The notes: a model not told the origin generated them from the sequence alone. Numbered from the stretch's first letter, positions 27,651 through 37,832 are shown. The stretch: DNA of 64,000 bases from Cyanobacteria bacterium SZAS LIN-3 (GCA_018266215.1 JAFEAV010000031.1:1-64000), one strand, 5' to 3'. Numbers and translations: made by a program.

Positions 27651-30236
27651 CTAGGTGGCTTCGGAATCCTGATCATCTTCGGCGGCATCAGCTGCATCCG
27701 CTGCCGCATCGGCGGCGGCATTGTCTGCGGCGTGACCAGTGGTCGGCTCGACAATCGGAGTAACCGATACGACCCAATCATCTTCACCCAGTTGCTGCAA
27801 TCTGACACCGGTGGCCATACGACCTTGCAGGGAGATGTCATCGATTTTCTGACGCACAACCACACCATTGGCGGTGGCAATCATCATCTCTTCACCCAGG
27901 TGCACAACTCTCAAATTAGCCAGTCGCGACTGAGCATTCTTGAACTTCGTACCGATCAAGCCTATGCCGCCACGGCCCTGCTGTCTGAATTCAGAGATAC
28001 GAACGCGTTTGCCGAAGCCGTCATTGGTGACGACCAGCACGAATCCGTCCTCTTCATTTTCGATAGCGTCAAAGCCGACGATCTTATCGCCTTCTCTCAG
28101 GGTAATGGCTCTCACGCCGCGCGCAGTCCGACCCAGTGGTCTGAGCTCTTCTTCGCTGTAGCGTATGCACATACCGTCGCCGGTACCGATGATGACATCG
28201 GATTTGCCGTAGCTCGGTCTGACCCAGCCCAGTTGATCGCCGTCGTTGAGGGTGATGGCGATAATGCCGCTGCGCCGAATGTTGGCGAAGTCCGACATCT
28301 GTACTTTCTTGATGTACGCTTCGTGGGTGAGCATAATCAAATAGCTGTCCGGATCGAAACTGGATACGGGGATAACCGTCGTCACAGTTTCGTTCGGTGC
28401 AATCTGCAGCAGGTTGACCAGCGCCAGACCACGTGCGGTTCTGCCGCCTTCGGGCAGATCCATTACTTCAAGCGGATAGACCTGACCACGGTTGGTGAAA
28501 ACCAGCAACCGATCATGCATCTTAGCGACGAAGAAGTGCTGCAGGTCGTCCTCATCTCTGGTCTTGACCCCGGAGACACCTCTTGTATTGCGTCTCTGAC
28601 GGCGGAAAGTATCGAGCGAAATACGCTTGATATAGTCCTGCTTGGTGATGAAGATGGCGACATCGTCATTGGGAGTCAGGTCTTTGGCGGAAAGCTCGGA
28701 GCCTTCAGCGCCGCCTTCGATGCGGGTGCGACGGGCATCTTTCTTGCCGTCGATATCCTTATATCCGTCGCGGATTTCTATCAACTCGCCCTTGATGATA
28801 TCGAGGACGCGCTGACGGTCAGCGAGAATGGCCTTGTAGTCGGCGATTTTGACGAGCAATTCGGCATGCTCGTTTTCTACCTTGCCGCGTTCCAATCCGG
28901 TCAAGCGACGCAATTGCATTTCCAGAATGGCGTTAGCTTGAATTTCATCGATTTGAATCTTGGAGATCAAGTTAGTGCGCGCTTCTTCAGTTGTCTGAGC
29001 GGCGCGGATGATCTTGATCACCTCGTCGATTTTGCTCATTGCCTTGAGCAAACCTTCGAGGATGTGGGCGCGGTCTTCGGCCTTACGCAGGAAGTAGCGC
29101 GTACGTCTGGTGACAACGTCGATGCGGTGGTCGATAAACTCCTGCAGCATGTCTTCGAGCTTGAGAGTTACCGGCTGGTTCTTGACCAGAGCCAGGGTAT
29201 TGACCGGGAATGAACCCTGCAATTGCGTGTGCTTGTAGAGGTTGTTGAGGACAACCGGAGCGTTGGCGTCACGCTTGAGTTCTATGACTACCCGCAATCC
29301 GCTGCGGTCGGTTTCATCATTTACGTCGGAGATACCGGTCAGTTTTTCTTCCCGGACCAGATCGGCTACACGCTTGGTGAAGGCTTCAGGACCGACTAGA
29401 TAAGGTAGGGATGTGACTACGATGGCCTGCCGAGACTGACGGCCGCCGGAGCCGGGAATCTGGTCAATGACGGCTTCCCCGCGCACAGGGATGGAGCCGC
29501 GACCGGTGGTATAGGCTTCGACAATGCCGTCGGTGCCCATAATGATGCCGCCCGATGGGAAATCCGGTCCCTTGATCCACTTCATCAAATCAAGCGAACT
29601 GAGACTGGGGTCGTCGATCTTGGCGATCGTGCCGTCGATGACTTCGGTCAGGTTGTGAGGAGGTATGTTTGTGGCCATACCCACGGCGATACCGGAAGAG
29701 CCGTTGAGCAGCAGGATGGGAACGCGGGAGGGCAGAACCGTGGGTTCCTTGTTGCTTTCATCGAAGCTGGGACGCATATCGATGGTCTCAGCCTGAATGT
29801 CGGCCAGGGTATCCATGGCCATGGGCGTCAACTTACACTCGGTGTAACGCATGGCCGCTGCGGGGTTGTCGAGGTCGCCGAAATTACCGTGACCATTGAC
29901 CAGGACATAGCGGCTGGCGCTGGGCTGCGCCATACGCACCAGGGCTTCGTAAATGGCGGAGTCACCGTGGGGGTGATATTTACCCATTACGTCGCCGACG
30001 ACTCTGGCCGATTTCTTGAACTTCTCATTGGGCTCGAGACCGAGCTCATACATGCCGAAAATGATGCGCCTGTGAACGGGCTTGAGACCGTCTCTGACAT
30101 CGGGAATAGCTCTTGAAACGATGACCGACATGGCATAGGCAATGAAGGACTTGCGCATTTCATCGCGCAACTCAACGCTGACTATTCTTTCGCCTGGCCC
30201 ACCGGGACCCGGACCACCTGATTGACTCACCTGCAA
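27651..30236 (-). CDS. gyrA: DNA gyrase subunit A
   Basis: 861 aa; starts at TTG 30236 or GTG 30230 (GAGG sits 9 bases before the GTG). The breakage-reunion domain shows [30 protein letters not shown] (the quinolone region, Ser kept, Glu where E. coli has Asp87) and the active-site Tyr in AAAMRYTE. A six-blade C-terminal wrapping domain follows, beginning at a GyrA-box variant [10 protein letters not shown] that resembles cyanobacterial versions more than the QRRGGKG of E. coli. The last 30 residues are an Ala/Asp-rich tail. It introduces negative supercoils with GyrB, whose gene is not in the window. Confidence 0.96.
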   Translation of the reverse strand: MQVSQSGGPGPGGPGERIVSVELRDEMRKSFIAYAMSVIVSRAIPDVRDGLKPVHRRIIFGMYELGLEPNEKFKKSARVVGDVMGKYHPHGDSAIYEALVRMAQPSASRYVLVNGHGNFGDLDNPAAAMRYTECKLTPMAMDTLADIQAETIDMRPSFDESNKEPTVLPSRVPILLLNGSSGIAVGMATNIPPHNLTEVIDGTIAKIDDPSLSSLDLMKWIKGPDFPSGGIIMGTDGIVEAYTTGRGSIPVRGEAVIDQIPGSGGRQSRQAIVVTSLPYLVGPEAFTKRVADLVREEKLTGISDVNDETDRSGLRVVIELKRDANAPVVLNNLYKHTQLQGSFPVNTLALVKNQPVTLKLEDMLQEFIDHRIDVVTRRTRYFLRKAEDRAHILEGLLKAMSKIDEVIKIIRAAQTTEEARTNLISKIQIDEIQANAILEMQLRRLTGLERGKVENEHAELLVKIADYKAILADRQRVLDIIKGELIEIRDGYKDIDGKKDARRTRIEGGAEGSELSAKDLTPNDDVAIFITKQDYIKRISLDTFRRQRRNTRGVSGVKTRDEDDLQHFFVAKMHDRLLVFTNRGQVYPLEVMDLPEGGRTARGLALVNLLQIAPNETVTTVIPVSSFDPDSYLIMLTHEAYIKKVQMSDFANIRRSGIIAITLNDGDQLGWVRPSYGKSDVIIGTGDGMCIRYSEEELRPLGRTARGVRAITLREGDKIVGFDAIENEEDGFVLVVTNDGFGKRVRISEFRQQGRGGIGLIGTKFKNAQSRLANLRVVHLGEEMMIATANGVVVRQKIDDISLQGRMATGVRLQQLGEDDWVVSVTPIVEPTTGHAADNAAADAAADAADAAEDDQDSEAT

Positions 30237-30486
30237 CTACCTCGTTTACCTGTCGGGCCAAGCCCTAATCGTTTACAAGACCGGGGCCTTTCGAGGGCGG
30301 ATATACAGGGCATATCCACCGCTGTAAATTCCGCTCGGAAGCCCGAGTACACTCTATTTCAACGATGGAGTATATCACGCCGACCAAGCTGGCTGGTGAA
30401 GCCGGTTTCAGTAACAAAATTAGGGCTTTTTAGGTAGGAGCCGCCGGGATAAGCACCGGTGATACTAAAATAGTAGATTCGAAATC

Positions 30487-30492
30487 TATAAT
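30487..30492 (+). promoter_or_regulatory. Candidate -10 element upstream of lysS, overlapping a short dyad
   Basis: TATAAT matches the consensus -10 perfectly, 25 bp before the lysS ATG. The -35 position is poor. The dyad TAGATT-CGA-AATCTA overlaps it and could be an operator. The leader would be very short, so this is tentative. Confidence 0.3.
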
Positions 30493-30517
30493 TGCGACAA
30501 ATCAAGAGGTCGAGGAC

Positions 30518-32047
30518 ATGACTGTCAGCTCTGGAGGTCAAAAAGTGGCGCAGCAACAGGCGGATGATGATGCTTCCAAATTGGTGGCGGACCGACTGCG
30601 AAAATTGCAGGCGCTCAAGGACGAGGGCATAAACCCTTATCCTTATCGCTTCGACCGCACTCATAAAGCCAGAGAATTGCAGGAACTCTACAAGGATCTG
30701 GCGGCCGATGTCGAGACCGAGGACCAGGTCATGGTCTGCGGCCGCGTCATGAACGAGCGCAATACCTGGATGTTTGTCGACCTGCATGACGACAGCGGCA
30801 AAATCCAGCTTTTCTGCCACAAACAAAATCTTGACGCCGACAAACTCAAACGACTGAAATTGCTGGACAAGGGCGATTTCATCGGCGCCGTCGGCACTAT
30901 CCGTCGCACCAAAACCGGCGAGCTATCGATCAAAGTAACCGACTACACGGTGCTGTGCAAATCACTTCTGCCCCTGCCCGACAGCTGGGAAGGCTTCAAA
31001 GACGTAGAAGCGCGCTACCGCCACCGCTATGTCGACATGATCATGAACCCCTCGGTGCGCGAAACTTTCAAAAAGCGCTCGCTCACCATTCGCCACATGC
31101 GCAATTTCCTCGACAGCCACGGCTACTTTGAAGTGGAAACTCCCACTCTGCAAGTAGAAGCCGGTGGTGCCGACGCGCGTCCGTTTATCACACACCACAA
31201 TGCCCTGGACCTTGAGCTTTATCTGCGCATCGCCACCGAGCTGCATCTCAAGCGCATGATCATCGGCGGCATGGAAAGGGTCTACGAAATCGGCCGCATT
31301 TTTAGAAATGAAGGCATAAGCACCAGGCACAATCCCGAGTTTACGATGCTCGAAATGTACTGCGCTTACGGCGACTACAACGACCTGATGACCTTCACAG
31401 AAGAGATGCTACGCTATGTGGCTAAAAATGTGCTGGGCACAGCGGAATTTACCTATCAGGGTGTAGAAATTTCTTTTGAAAAACCCTTCCGCCGCCTGCG
31501 CATGGTCGACGCCATCCGCGAAGCGACCGGTCTGGACATGGACGAGATTAAGGACCTGGACGAGGCCAAACGAGTCGCCGCCGAGCTGGGCGTGCATGTG
31601 GAAAAGGCCGAGACCCGGGGCGCAATCATCAACACAATTTTTGAGGAAAAGGCCGAGCACATGCTGCAGCAGCCAACCTTCATCATCGATTATCCGGTCG
31701 AGGTTTCACCTCTGACCAAAGCTCACCGCACAAACGCCGGTGAAGTGGAACGCTTCGAGCTCTTTATGTACGGCCGCGAGCTGGCAAACGGATACAGCGA
31801 GTTGACCGATCCCCAGGATCAAAGAGCGAGACTGGAAGAGCAGGCCCGCAAAAAAGCGGCCGGCGACGATGAAGCCATGCCCCTCGATCTCGATTTCATC
31901 ATGGCTATGGAATATGGCATGCCGCCCACCATGGGCATCGGCATCGGCATCGATCGCCTGGTGATGCTGCTGACTGACAGCGCCTCCATACGCGATGTCA
32001 TCGCCTTCCCCACGATGAAGCCCCTGGGCCACAGCAAGAAGCAATAG
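30518..32047 (+). CDS. lysS: Lysyl-tRNA synthetase, class II
   Basis: 509 aa, ATG 30518 preceded by GAGGTCGAGGAC. The N-terminal OB-fold anticodon-binding domain (about 60-165) precedes a class II core with motif 1 around NFLDSHGYFEVETPTL, motif 2 FRNEGISTRHNPEFTMLE, and motif 3 GIGIGIDRLVMLL. It charges tRNA-Lys with lysine using ATP. It is divergent from gyrA with a 281-bp region between. Length and motifs are standard. Confidence 0.97.
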   Translation: MTVSSGGQKVAQQQADDDASKLVADRLRKLQALKDEGINPYPYRFDRTHKARELQELYKDLAADVETEDQVMVCGRVMNERNTWMFVDLHDDSGKIQLFCHKQNLDADKLKRLKLLDKGDFIGAVGTIRRTKTGELSIKVTDYTVLCKSLLPLPDSWEGFKDVEARYRHRYVDMIMNPSVRETFKKRSLTIRHMRNFLDSHGYFEVETPTLQVEAGGADARPFITHHNALDLELYLRIATELHLKRMIIGGMERVYEIGRIFRNEGISTRHNPEFTMLEMYCAYGDYNDLMTFTEEMLRYVAKNVLGTAEFTYQGVEISFEKPFRRLRMVDAIREATGLDMDEIKDLDEAKRVAAELGVHVEKAETRGAIINTIFEEKAEHMLQQPTFIIDYPVEVSPLTKAHRTNAGEVERFELFMYGRELANGYSELTDPQDQRARLEEQARKKAAGDDEAMPLDLDFIMAMEYGMPPTMGIGIGIDRLVMLLTDSASIRDVIAFPTMKPLGHSKKQ

Positions 32048-32067
32048 ATTCAACGGGAAATTACGTC

Positions 32068-32550
32068 ATGAGCATGATAAAAATCTATCTCTGGGGCCCC
32101 AAACAACGGCTTATCGTGCCCAAAATGGCCGAAACAGACTCCGGCTTTTTTGTCGAAGTCGAACCTCTGAGCATGTTTGAATGCCACGACATTTTCCACT
32201 GGAAAAAGCACATCCACGACACTTTGAACAAGCCCATGCCCGTGGTCGAAACACCCGATTCGGCTCAGGAACCGGGCTCAATGATCCTGGAAAAACTTGA
32301 GCTCAACTCCTGGGGCGAATTCGAGAAACAAGCTACGCTCTTCACCATCCACCTGGGCGCTCGCTACTCAACAATCTATGCCACCGGCACCGGTGAAGAC
32401 GGCATGTGGTCGCACGCCCTGATGACCGAGCGCAAATTTCACAGCCGCGCTCCCCTGCAAAACATAGTCGATGCCCTGGCCCTGGACATAATGAAGCATC
32501 CCAAGGCGAGCAAGCCCGTGCCGCTTTTGATCACCAGCAGCGGCAATTAA
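32068..32550 (+). CDS. Unknown protein downstream of lysS
   Basis: 160 aa with two nearby start codons (ATG 32068 and ATG 32074). No signal peptide or membrane segment. The sequence begins with a beta-like KIYLWGPKQRLIVPK and is soluble throughout. No family is recognised. It lies 20 bp after lysS and converges with the response regulator with four bases between stops, so it may be cotranscribed with lysS. Function not assignable. Confidence 0.65.
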   Translation: MSMIKIYLWGPKQRLIVPKMAETDSGFFVEVEPLSMFECHDIFHWKKHIHDTLNKPMPVVETPDSAQEPGSMILEKLELNSWGEFEKQATLFTIHLGARYSTIYATGTGEDGMWSHALMTERKFHSRAPLQNIVDALALDIMKHPKASKPVPLLITSSGN

Positions 32551-32554
32551 TCGG

Positions 32555-33226
32555 TCAGGTTTTAAATTTGTAGCCGACACCGTAGACGTTTTTTATTGTC
32601 GACTCTTTGTCGTCGCCGTCGATTTTTTCGCGCAGGCGTTTGATGAATGTCTTGAGCGTATCGGCGGAGCGCTCGGAGGAGCCCGGCCAGACCCGATCTA
32701 AGATGGCATCGGCACTGAATACGGTGTCCTCATTTTTCATCAAAAATTCCATCAGGGCAAATTCGGTGGGCGAAAGTTTGATCAACTTCCCCTCACGAAA
32801 AAATTCATGCTCCTTTTGCTTCAGCTCAAAAGGACCGGCTCGCAAAGACGTCTGAGCGACAATCGGATGGCGCCTGAGCAGGGCCCGTACCCGCAAAGAC
32901 AACTCCTTCAAATCAAAGGGCTTGGGCAAATAATCATCGGCACCGGAGTCAAATCCGACCTCCTTATCGCTGACCGTGCCCCGGTCGGTGAGAAATAGAA
33001 TCGGAGCGACGCCGCCCCTGCCGCGGTACTGGCGGCAGATCTGCGGCCCTTCCATCCCGGGCAATTGCCAGTCCAGCAAAACGACATCGTACTCATATGC
33101 CATGAGCATATCCAGAGCCATAGCGCCGTCGCGCTCCCAATCGACAAAGTACTTGTCGCGTTGCAACCACTCCACCACGGTCTCGCCGAGGGCGACATCA
33201 TCTTCAGCCAGCAGTATCTTTGTCAT
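32555..33226 (-). CDS. OmpR-family response regulator, divergent from the histidine-kinase pair
   Basis: 223 aa, ATG 33226. Receiver domain with EDD (9-10), phospho-acceptor D52 (VVLLDWQLPG), T80 and K102 (LPKPFD), all intact. The winged-helix output (about 128-220) ends KNVYGVGYKF. It starts 91 bp from the oppositely oriented split kinase genes and probably shares a control region with them. It is the most likely phosphate acceptor for that pair. Target genes unknown. Confidence 0.92.
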   Translation of the reverse strand: MTKILLAEDDVALGETVVEWLQRDKYFVDWERDGAMALDMLMAYEYDVVLLDWQLPGMEGPQICRQYRGRGGVAPILFLTDRGTVSDKEVGFDSGADDYLPKPFDLKELSLRVRALLRRHPIVAQTSLRAGPFELKQKEHEFFREGKLIKLSPTEFALMEFLMKNEDTVFSADAILDRVWPGSSERSADTLKTFIKRLREKIDGDDKESTIKNVYGVGYKFKT

Positions 33227-33317
33227 GGACGATATAAAATCTAGCGACGACAGTAAAATGAAATGATATAGTTCGGTCCAAGATATACCACACTTTCAAA
33301 GCCTCGGGCTAACACCA
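33227..33317. promoter_or_regulatory. Divergent control region of the response regulator and kinase pair
   Basis: 91 bp, A/T rich, between two outward-facing genes. It must carry promoters for both. I could not identify convincing -35/-10 pairs. Confidence 0.5.
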
Positions 33318-35528
33318 ATGATTCTCAGGCCAGGCATCGCCAGAAAAGGACTTGTCATAATCGTCCTGATCCTGGTCTGTGAGCTGTCCTTCGTCGGCTT
33401 GATTGCCGCCGAGCTGGTGAAAACGAGAGCCCGTCTGCGGCAAGAACAGCACAATCTGGCGGTGATAGAGACAAGCAGCCGCATCGCCAACGCCAGCCAG
33501 AGACTGGCCACCTATCTGAGCATGAGTGCCTCCGAACTGGAGCAATCGACCGGCATCGCCATTGATGAATCCGGCCTGCGCCGCAGCATGGCCCAGGACT
33601 TTGAAGACCTGGCCATACTGGCCCGGGATGATGCCGAAGCCGGGGCACTCCTGGCCGAACAGCGCAAATTTTTGCGGGCCATGGACGATGTCTACCGCAA
33701 GGATATGGCCTACTCCGATAACAGTGCGGCCCTCAAACGCGCCGGTCTGACGCCCGCGGTCATGACCTTTCAAAAAGACCTGCTGGAAAAATACAATCAA
33801 CTGGCAATCAGCTACAGAAGCAGCAGAGCAAGCAGCTTGAGCGGCAGCGAGACGGCAGGCGACCTGGGCAAATTGAAGTCGATTGTGCTGATCGCCGCCT
33901 TATTAAACTTTGCCGGAGCGCTGATATTTGGCTTTCTCTTCATCAGCAACGTCGTCAGGCGCATTCAAAAACTGGCCAGCAATATCGACAGACAAGTCGT
34001 CAGTGTCGAAGGAGAAGCAGATGAGCTGGGAGAAATCGAGCGCTCATTCAAACAAATGCTGAGCGACATTGCCGAAGCCGGCGCCCGCGAAGAGCTTCTA
34101 ATAAACGGTGCCTTTGATGTGATTTGCACCCTTAACAGCAAAGGTCGCATCGAAACAATCAATGACGCCTCGGCACTGCAATGGGGCCACCCCCGAGAAA
34201 GCCTTGTCGGCAGCAATATCAGCCAGCTTCTGGAGAGCGAGAGCGCCGATACGTTCCTCAGGAGCCTGCAAAATTACGCCGCCGACGCCAGGTCAAAGAA
34301 TGCTGATGGCGACAGTGTAATGACCATCGACACGCGTATCAAGCATAGCTCCGGCCGCTTGATCGACACACACTGGACCGGCTACTTCGCACCCCAGGAA
34401 CAGTCGATCATTTGTTTTGTCGAAAATATCAGCCAGGCAAAGGAGAGGGAAAACCAGCTCAGGCAGTCGCAGGAACAGGTCAGCGCCTTGTTGAAAAATC
34501 TGCCGCTGGGCATACTCGTAGTCGATCGCGAAGACAGGGTCAGATCTTTCAATAAGAAAATTGCCGCCCTGGCCGACCCGCAACAACTGGCGAAAGGGCC
34601 GGGCAACATTGCTATCGAGCAAATTATCGAAAACCATAGCCTGGAGCGCGGCAGCATCCTGGCTCAGGCCGAAGGCCGTCCGGCAATGCGTGCCCTTATC
34701 CGGGGCGCGGGCGGTGAGCGTATCGCCGCCGAGATAACGGTGCAATATCTTGAGCGCAAGCACGACAATCAACTGGCCGACCGCATAGTGATAGCCGAAG
34801 ACGTACGAGAAAGAGTGCGGCTGGAAAATCTCAAACGTGACTTTGTAGAGCTCCTGCGAGAAAAACTCGGCTCGCCCCTGGCCGCGGTACGCCGCGATAT
34901 GGCGGAGCTGCTCATTTCGCACAAAGATGCTGTGGCGACAAACGAGACAAGAATCAAACGAATCGTCAGCAATGCCGACAGATTGCTACAGCTAATAGAT
35001 AGTCTGATCAATGTTGAGACCTTGCGTCCGGGCAAAATAATCGGTGAGCTGAAGCGCACGGATCTGCGCGATGTACTCGACTCTGCCGTCGCCGCCCTGG
35101 GAGAATACGCGCAGGCACAGGGCATCAGCATTGAATTGAGCGGCACAAGAGAAAGTTGCTGGGTAATGGCCGACAGAGAAAGACTGATTCAAGTCGTCAT
35201 CAACTTACTCTCCAACGCCATAAAATTTTCGCCCTCGCGCGGTACGGTCAAACTGACCGCCGCCAGGAGAGAGGATCAAGATTTTGTAGAAGTGACCATT
35301 TCAGACTGCGGCCGGGGCGTGCCCGAAGACAAGCGCCAGGCCATATTTGAACCCTACCAGCAGGCCAGCGCCCAGGACCAGCATAAGGGCACGGGTCTGG
35401 GACTGGCTATCTGCAAAACTATCATCGAGGGCCACGGCGGCTCTATCGGCGTGGCAGGCAACGACGGGCCGGGCAGTCGTTTCTGGTTTCGCCTGCCGGC
35501 TCAGGGGGGCGCCGTACCGAAAGAATGA
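33318..35528 (+). CDS. Histidine kinase-like membrane protein with intact ATPase but no phospho-acceptor His
   Basis: 736 aa. Plan: TM1 (about 10-30), extracytoplasmic helical domain, TM2 (about 193-215), HAMP-like region, two PAS domains (about 265-375 and 385-495), HisKA-like (about 500-565), HATPase (about 600-728). The H-box reads KRDFVELLREKLGSPLAAV: Glu515 stands where His is expected. The ATP-binding boxes are complete: N629 and N633 (NLLSNAIKF), D663 in DCGRG, FEPYQQ, and G691-T-G-L-G695 (GTGLGLAI). It should bind ATP but cannot autophosphorylate on His. Its stop overlaps the next gene by 4 bp. Best read as the catalytic half of a two-protein kinase. Confidence 0.93.
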   Translation: MILRPGIARKGLVIIVLILVCELSFVGLIAAELVKTRARLRQEQHNLAVIETSSRIANASQRLATYLSMSASELEQSTGIAIDESGLRRSMAQDFEDLAILARDDAEAGALLAEQRKFLRAMDDVYRKDMAYSDNSAALKRAGLTPAVMTFQKDLLEKYNQLAISYRSSRASSLSGSETAGDLGKLKSIVLIAALLNFAGALIFGFLFISNVVRRIQKLASNIDRQVVSVEGEADELGEIERSFKQMLSDIAEAGAREELLINGAFDVICTLNSKGRIETINDASALQWGHPRESLVGSNISQLLESESADTFLRSLQNYAADARSKNADGDSVMTIDTRIKHSSGRLIDTHWTGYFAPQEQSIICFVENISQAKERENQLRQSQEQVSALLKNLPLGILVVDREDRVRSFNKKIAALADPQQLAKGPGNIAIEQIIENHSLERGSILAQAEGRPAMRALIRGAGGERIAAEITVQYLERKHDNQLADRIVIAEDVRERVRLENLKRDFVELLREKLGSPLAAVRRDMAELLISHKDAVATNETRIKRIVSNADRLLQLIDSLINVETLRPGKIIGELKRTDLRDVLDSAVAALGEYAQAQGISIELSGTRESCWVMADRERLIQVVINLLSNAIKFSPSRGTVKLTAARREDQDFVEVTISDCGRGVPEDKRQAIFEPYQQASAQDQHKGTGLGLAICKTIIEGHGGSIGVAGNDGPGSRFWFRLPAQGGAVPKE

Positions 35529-37675
35529 AAAATCCGGCCAGCCCACTGACCATCAAGGCAATGCTTCTGCTCCTGTTAGTACTGGCGCTGGAGGGCGGCT
35601 ATCTGCTCATGCTCACGAATCTGCTCGATCAAACCCAGCAGCAGCTTGCCAGAACGACCCAGGCGCGCCGGGCGGTAGCGGCTCTGGCAGGCTTTTCCTC
35701 GGTCATGCAATCGAGCACAACCGCCATTGTCGATCAGCTGCATGCCGTCGACCCACTTGCTCGTTACACCGAGATTTTCTCCCGCCTGCCCGGTGCATTC
35801 GCCGCAGTCAAACAGGCCCTGACTGAAACAGGCGAAGCCGATCAGGACCTCGCCGCCCTGGAAAAAAACGTAGAGCAGTGCCTGAAGCAGGCTCGTCAGC
35901 TGATTACAACCTATCAACGAGAGGAAAGCTACGTCTACCGCGCGCATGCCGCCGGATTGTTCAAATCATCCCTGGCCATAACGGATAGAGTTGAAAGGCT
36001 GAACGATAAATATAAAGCGATTGAAGAGAGCAATGACGCTTCCCTGACTAAAGCATCCGGCACCCTGCTCTATGCCGCGCTGATAGCAGGTTTCATCGTC
36101 AACGCCCTGGTGGCACTGCTGCTCTACATGTTTTTCATTCGCGGCATGCTGGCAAGATTGTCGGTAGTTTCAAAAAACATGAAAAACTACGCCGGCAACA
36201 AACCTCTCCTGCCGCCGCCGGGCGGCAACGATGAAATATCCGCACTCGACCAAGCCTTTCGCAAACTGGTCGGCAATCTGGAGGCAGGCAAAACAAAGGA
36301 AGCAGTCATTTTGGAGAACAGCTCGGCTCTGATCTGCTCCATAAACAGGGAAGGTTCAATCCAAACGATTCCTGATAAAAGCAGCGCGGTGCTGGGCTAT
36401 ACCCCGGGGGATTTGATCGGCCGGCGCTTCCTCTCCTTATTTAATGACACTACCACCGGTGACACCTACAGGGCTCTCAAAGAAGCGGAAAAGAAGCCCA
36501 CTCGCTTTCAAAATCAGGTCGAGCTACCGGACGGGCGTCGACTCGATTTGTCCTGGTCAGCCAGGGCCGGGGACGACAGCACCATTGTGCTGGTAGCTCA
36601 TGACGTCAGCGAACGCAAAAGAATGGAGAATTTAATAGCGCAGAGCGAGGCCGGGCTGCGTCGATTAATAGACAATTTGCCGATGGCGGTGGTCAGCACA
36701 GACGGCAGTGGGCGGATAGAATCGGCCAACAGAGCGGCATCAGGTCTCAGCCAGTACGAGGCAGCAGACATGGTCGGTCGCAGCCTGGCGGATTTATTCG
36801 TCAATTCAGGGCCCGAAGAAACACACCATGAAAAATTTGCGCAACTGCTAAAAGCAGCTTCCAGCAGAACAGTGAACGTAGGCCTGTGCCGCGCCGACAA
36901 GAGCGTGCTGCCGATAGAGCTCGATATAACCAATTTCACCCTGCACTCAGGCGAAAAATATCTGGCCTGTTTCAGGGACGTTTCCTACCGCATGGAAATC
37001 GAGCAGGCAAAGCGAGACTTTATCTCCATGATTACCCACGACCTGCGCTCACCTCTGACGGCGCTCTTCGGTACTTTGACGATGATTGGAGCCGATTGCG
37101 AGCCCTCGGTCGCACCGGTATTTCAAAAATCGGAAACAACAGTAAAAGGACTTATCGCGCTCATAAACGATTTCATGACCCTGGGCAAACTGGAAGCTGG
37201 TCAGGATATCCTGGAAAAATCCAGTCACCGTTGGACAGCGCTTTTAGATAGTGTGTGCAAAAACAATCCCGGCTGCCGGCTGCTCTTCGACCAGTATTCC
37301 GCCGACCCGGAAGTGGCAATAGTCGTCGATAAGGCTCATCTGACAGCCGTAATTACCTACCTGATAGTCCTGCAACGCTACTTCAGCAGCACAAGCGCAG
37401 AGCGCGTTGTGCACGTCGCCGCACAATTGACGGCTGCGGAACAGGGCGGTGAAAAATTGCTGCGCTTGAAAATAGATGCGACAGGGGCCAGACTGCCACA
37501 ACTGGTCAAGGATACTTGCCGGGAAGGTTACGGCCTGGTGACCCTGGGCGAGGACACGGACTACAGCCCGCTGCACCTGGCCCTATGCCGGGCCATCGTC
37601 CAGGCCCACCGGGGCAGCCTGCAGGTCCTGACCACAGACAGCGATGACTGCTTCGTCCTGACGCTCCCGGCCTGA
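35525..37675 (+). CDS. Histidine kinase-like membrane protein with His but degenerate ATPase domain
   Basis: 716 aa, same plan as the preceding protein: two TM helices (about 11-32 and 178-202), HAMP-like, two PAS domains, HisKA (about 495-560), HATPase remnant. The phospho-acceptor H505 is present (MITHDLRSPLTAL). Aligned without gaps to its neighbour, the ATPase has Tyr612 and Leu616 for the two N-box Asn, Ala652 for the G1 Asp, and YSPLH (680-684) for GTGLG. It should not bind ATP. It probably receives phosphate from the upstream protein in a heterodimer and passes it to the divergent regulator. Tandem duplication origin is likely. Confidence 0.92.
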   Translation: MKNPASPLTIKAMLLLLLVLALEGGYLLMLTNLLDQTQQQLARTTQARRAVAALAGFSSVMQSSTTAIVDQLHAVDPLARYTEIFSRLPGAFAAVKQALTETGEADQDLAALEKNVEQCLKQARQLITTYQREESYVYRAHAAGLFKSSLAITDRVERLNDKYKAIEESNDASLTKASGTLLYAALIAGFIVNALVALLLYMFFIRGMLARLSVVSKNMKNYAGNKPLLPPPGGNDEISALDQAFRKLVGNLEAGKTKEAVILENSSALICSINREGSIQTIPDKSSAVLGYTPGDLIGRRFLSLFNDTTTGDTYRALKEAEKKPTRFQNQVELPDGRRLDLSWSARAGDDSTIVLVAHDVSERKRMENLIAQSEAGLRRLIDNLPMAVVSTDGSGRIESANRAASGLSQYEAADMVGRSLADLFVNSGPEETHHEKFAQLLKAASSRTVNVGLCRADKSVLPIELDITNFTLHSGEKYLACFRDVSYRMEIEQAKRDFISMITHDLRSPLTALFGTLTMIGADCEPSVAPVFQKSETTVKGLIALINDFMTLGKLEAGQDILEKSSHRWTALLDSVCKNNPGCRLLFDQYSADPEVAIVVDKAHLTAVITYLIVLQRYFSSTSAERVVHVAAQLTAAEQGGEKLLRLKIDATGARLPQLVKDTCREGYGLVTLGEDTDYSPLHLALCRAIVQAHRGSLQVLTTDSDDCFVLTLPA

Positions 37676-37781
37676 ATAATATTCGCACCCCGACTCCGGG
37701 TACCCGTCTGTCACTTTTGCTCTCTAGTATCAAGCAATCGGTAGCCCCACAGACCAGGTATCCATTTACATAGTTGTGGAA

Positions 37782-37832
37782 GCTTAGCCAATGCAGGGGC
37801 TTATTCGCTCTTTGCCCCGGCATTGGCTAAGC
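37782..37832. repeat. 51-bp strong inverted repeat (hairpin)
   Basis: GCTTAGCCAATGC (37782-37794) pairs perfectly with GCATTGGCTAAGC (37820-37832). Inside, after one A-G mismatch, GGGGC pairs with GCCCC around a 13-base loop. There is no T tract, so it is not an ordinary terminator. It lies between the second histidine kinase and the glycosyltransferase. It could be a regulatory RNA, an operator or the remnant of a small mobile repeat. Confidence 0.75.

Noticed and set aside
27651-30236. Topoisomerase IV subunit A (ParC) instead of GyrA
   Set aside because: The C-terminal domain has a GyrA-box-like sequence and six blades; ParC usually lacks this.
30222-30437. 71-aa frame upstream of lysS
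   Set aside because: It overlaps the gyrA start on the other strand and has no family or ribosome-binding support.
37782-37832. Hairpin as an intrinsic terminator
   Set aside because: No T tract follows on either strand, so it was listed as a repeat instead.
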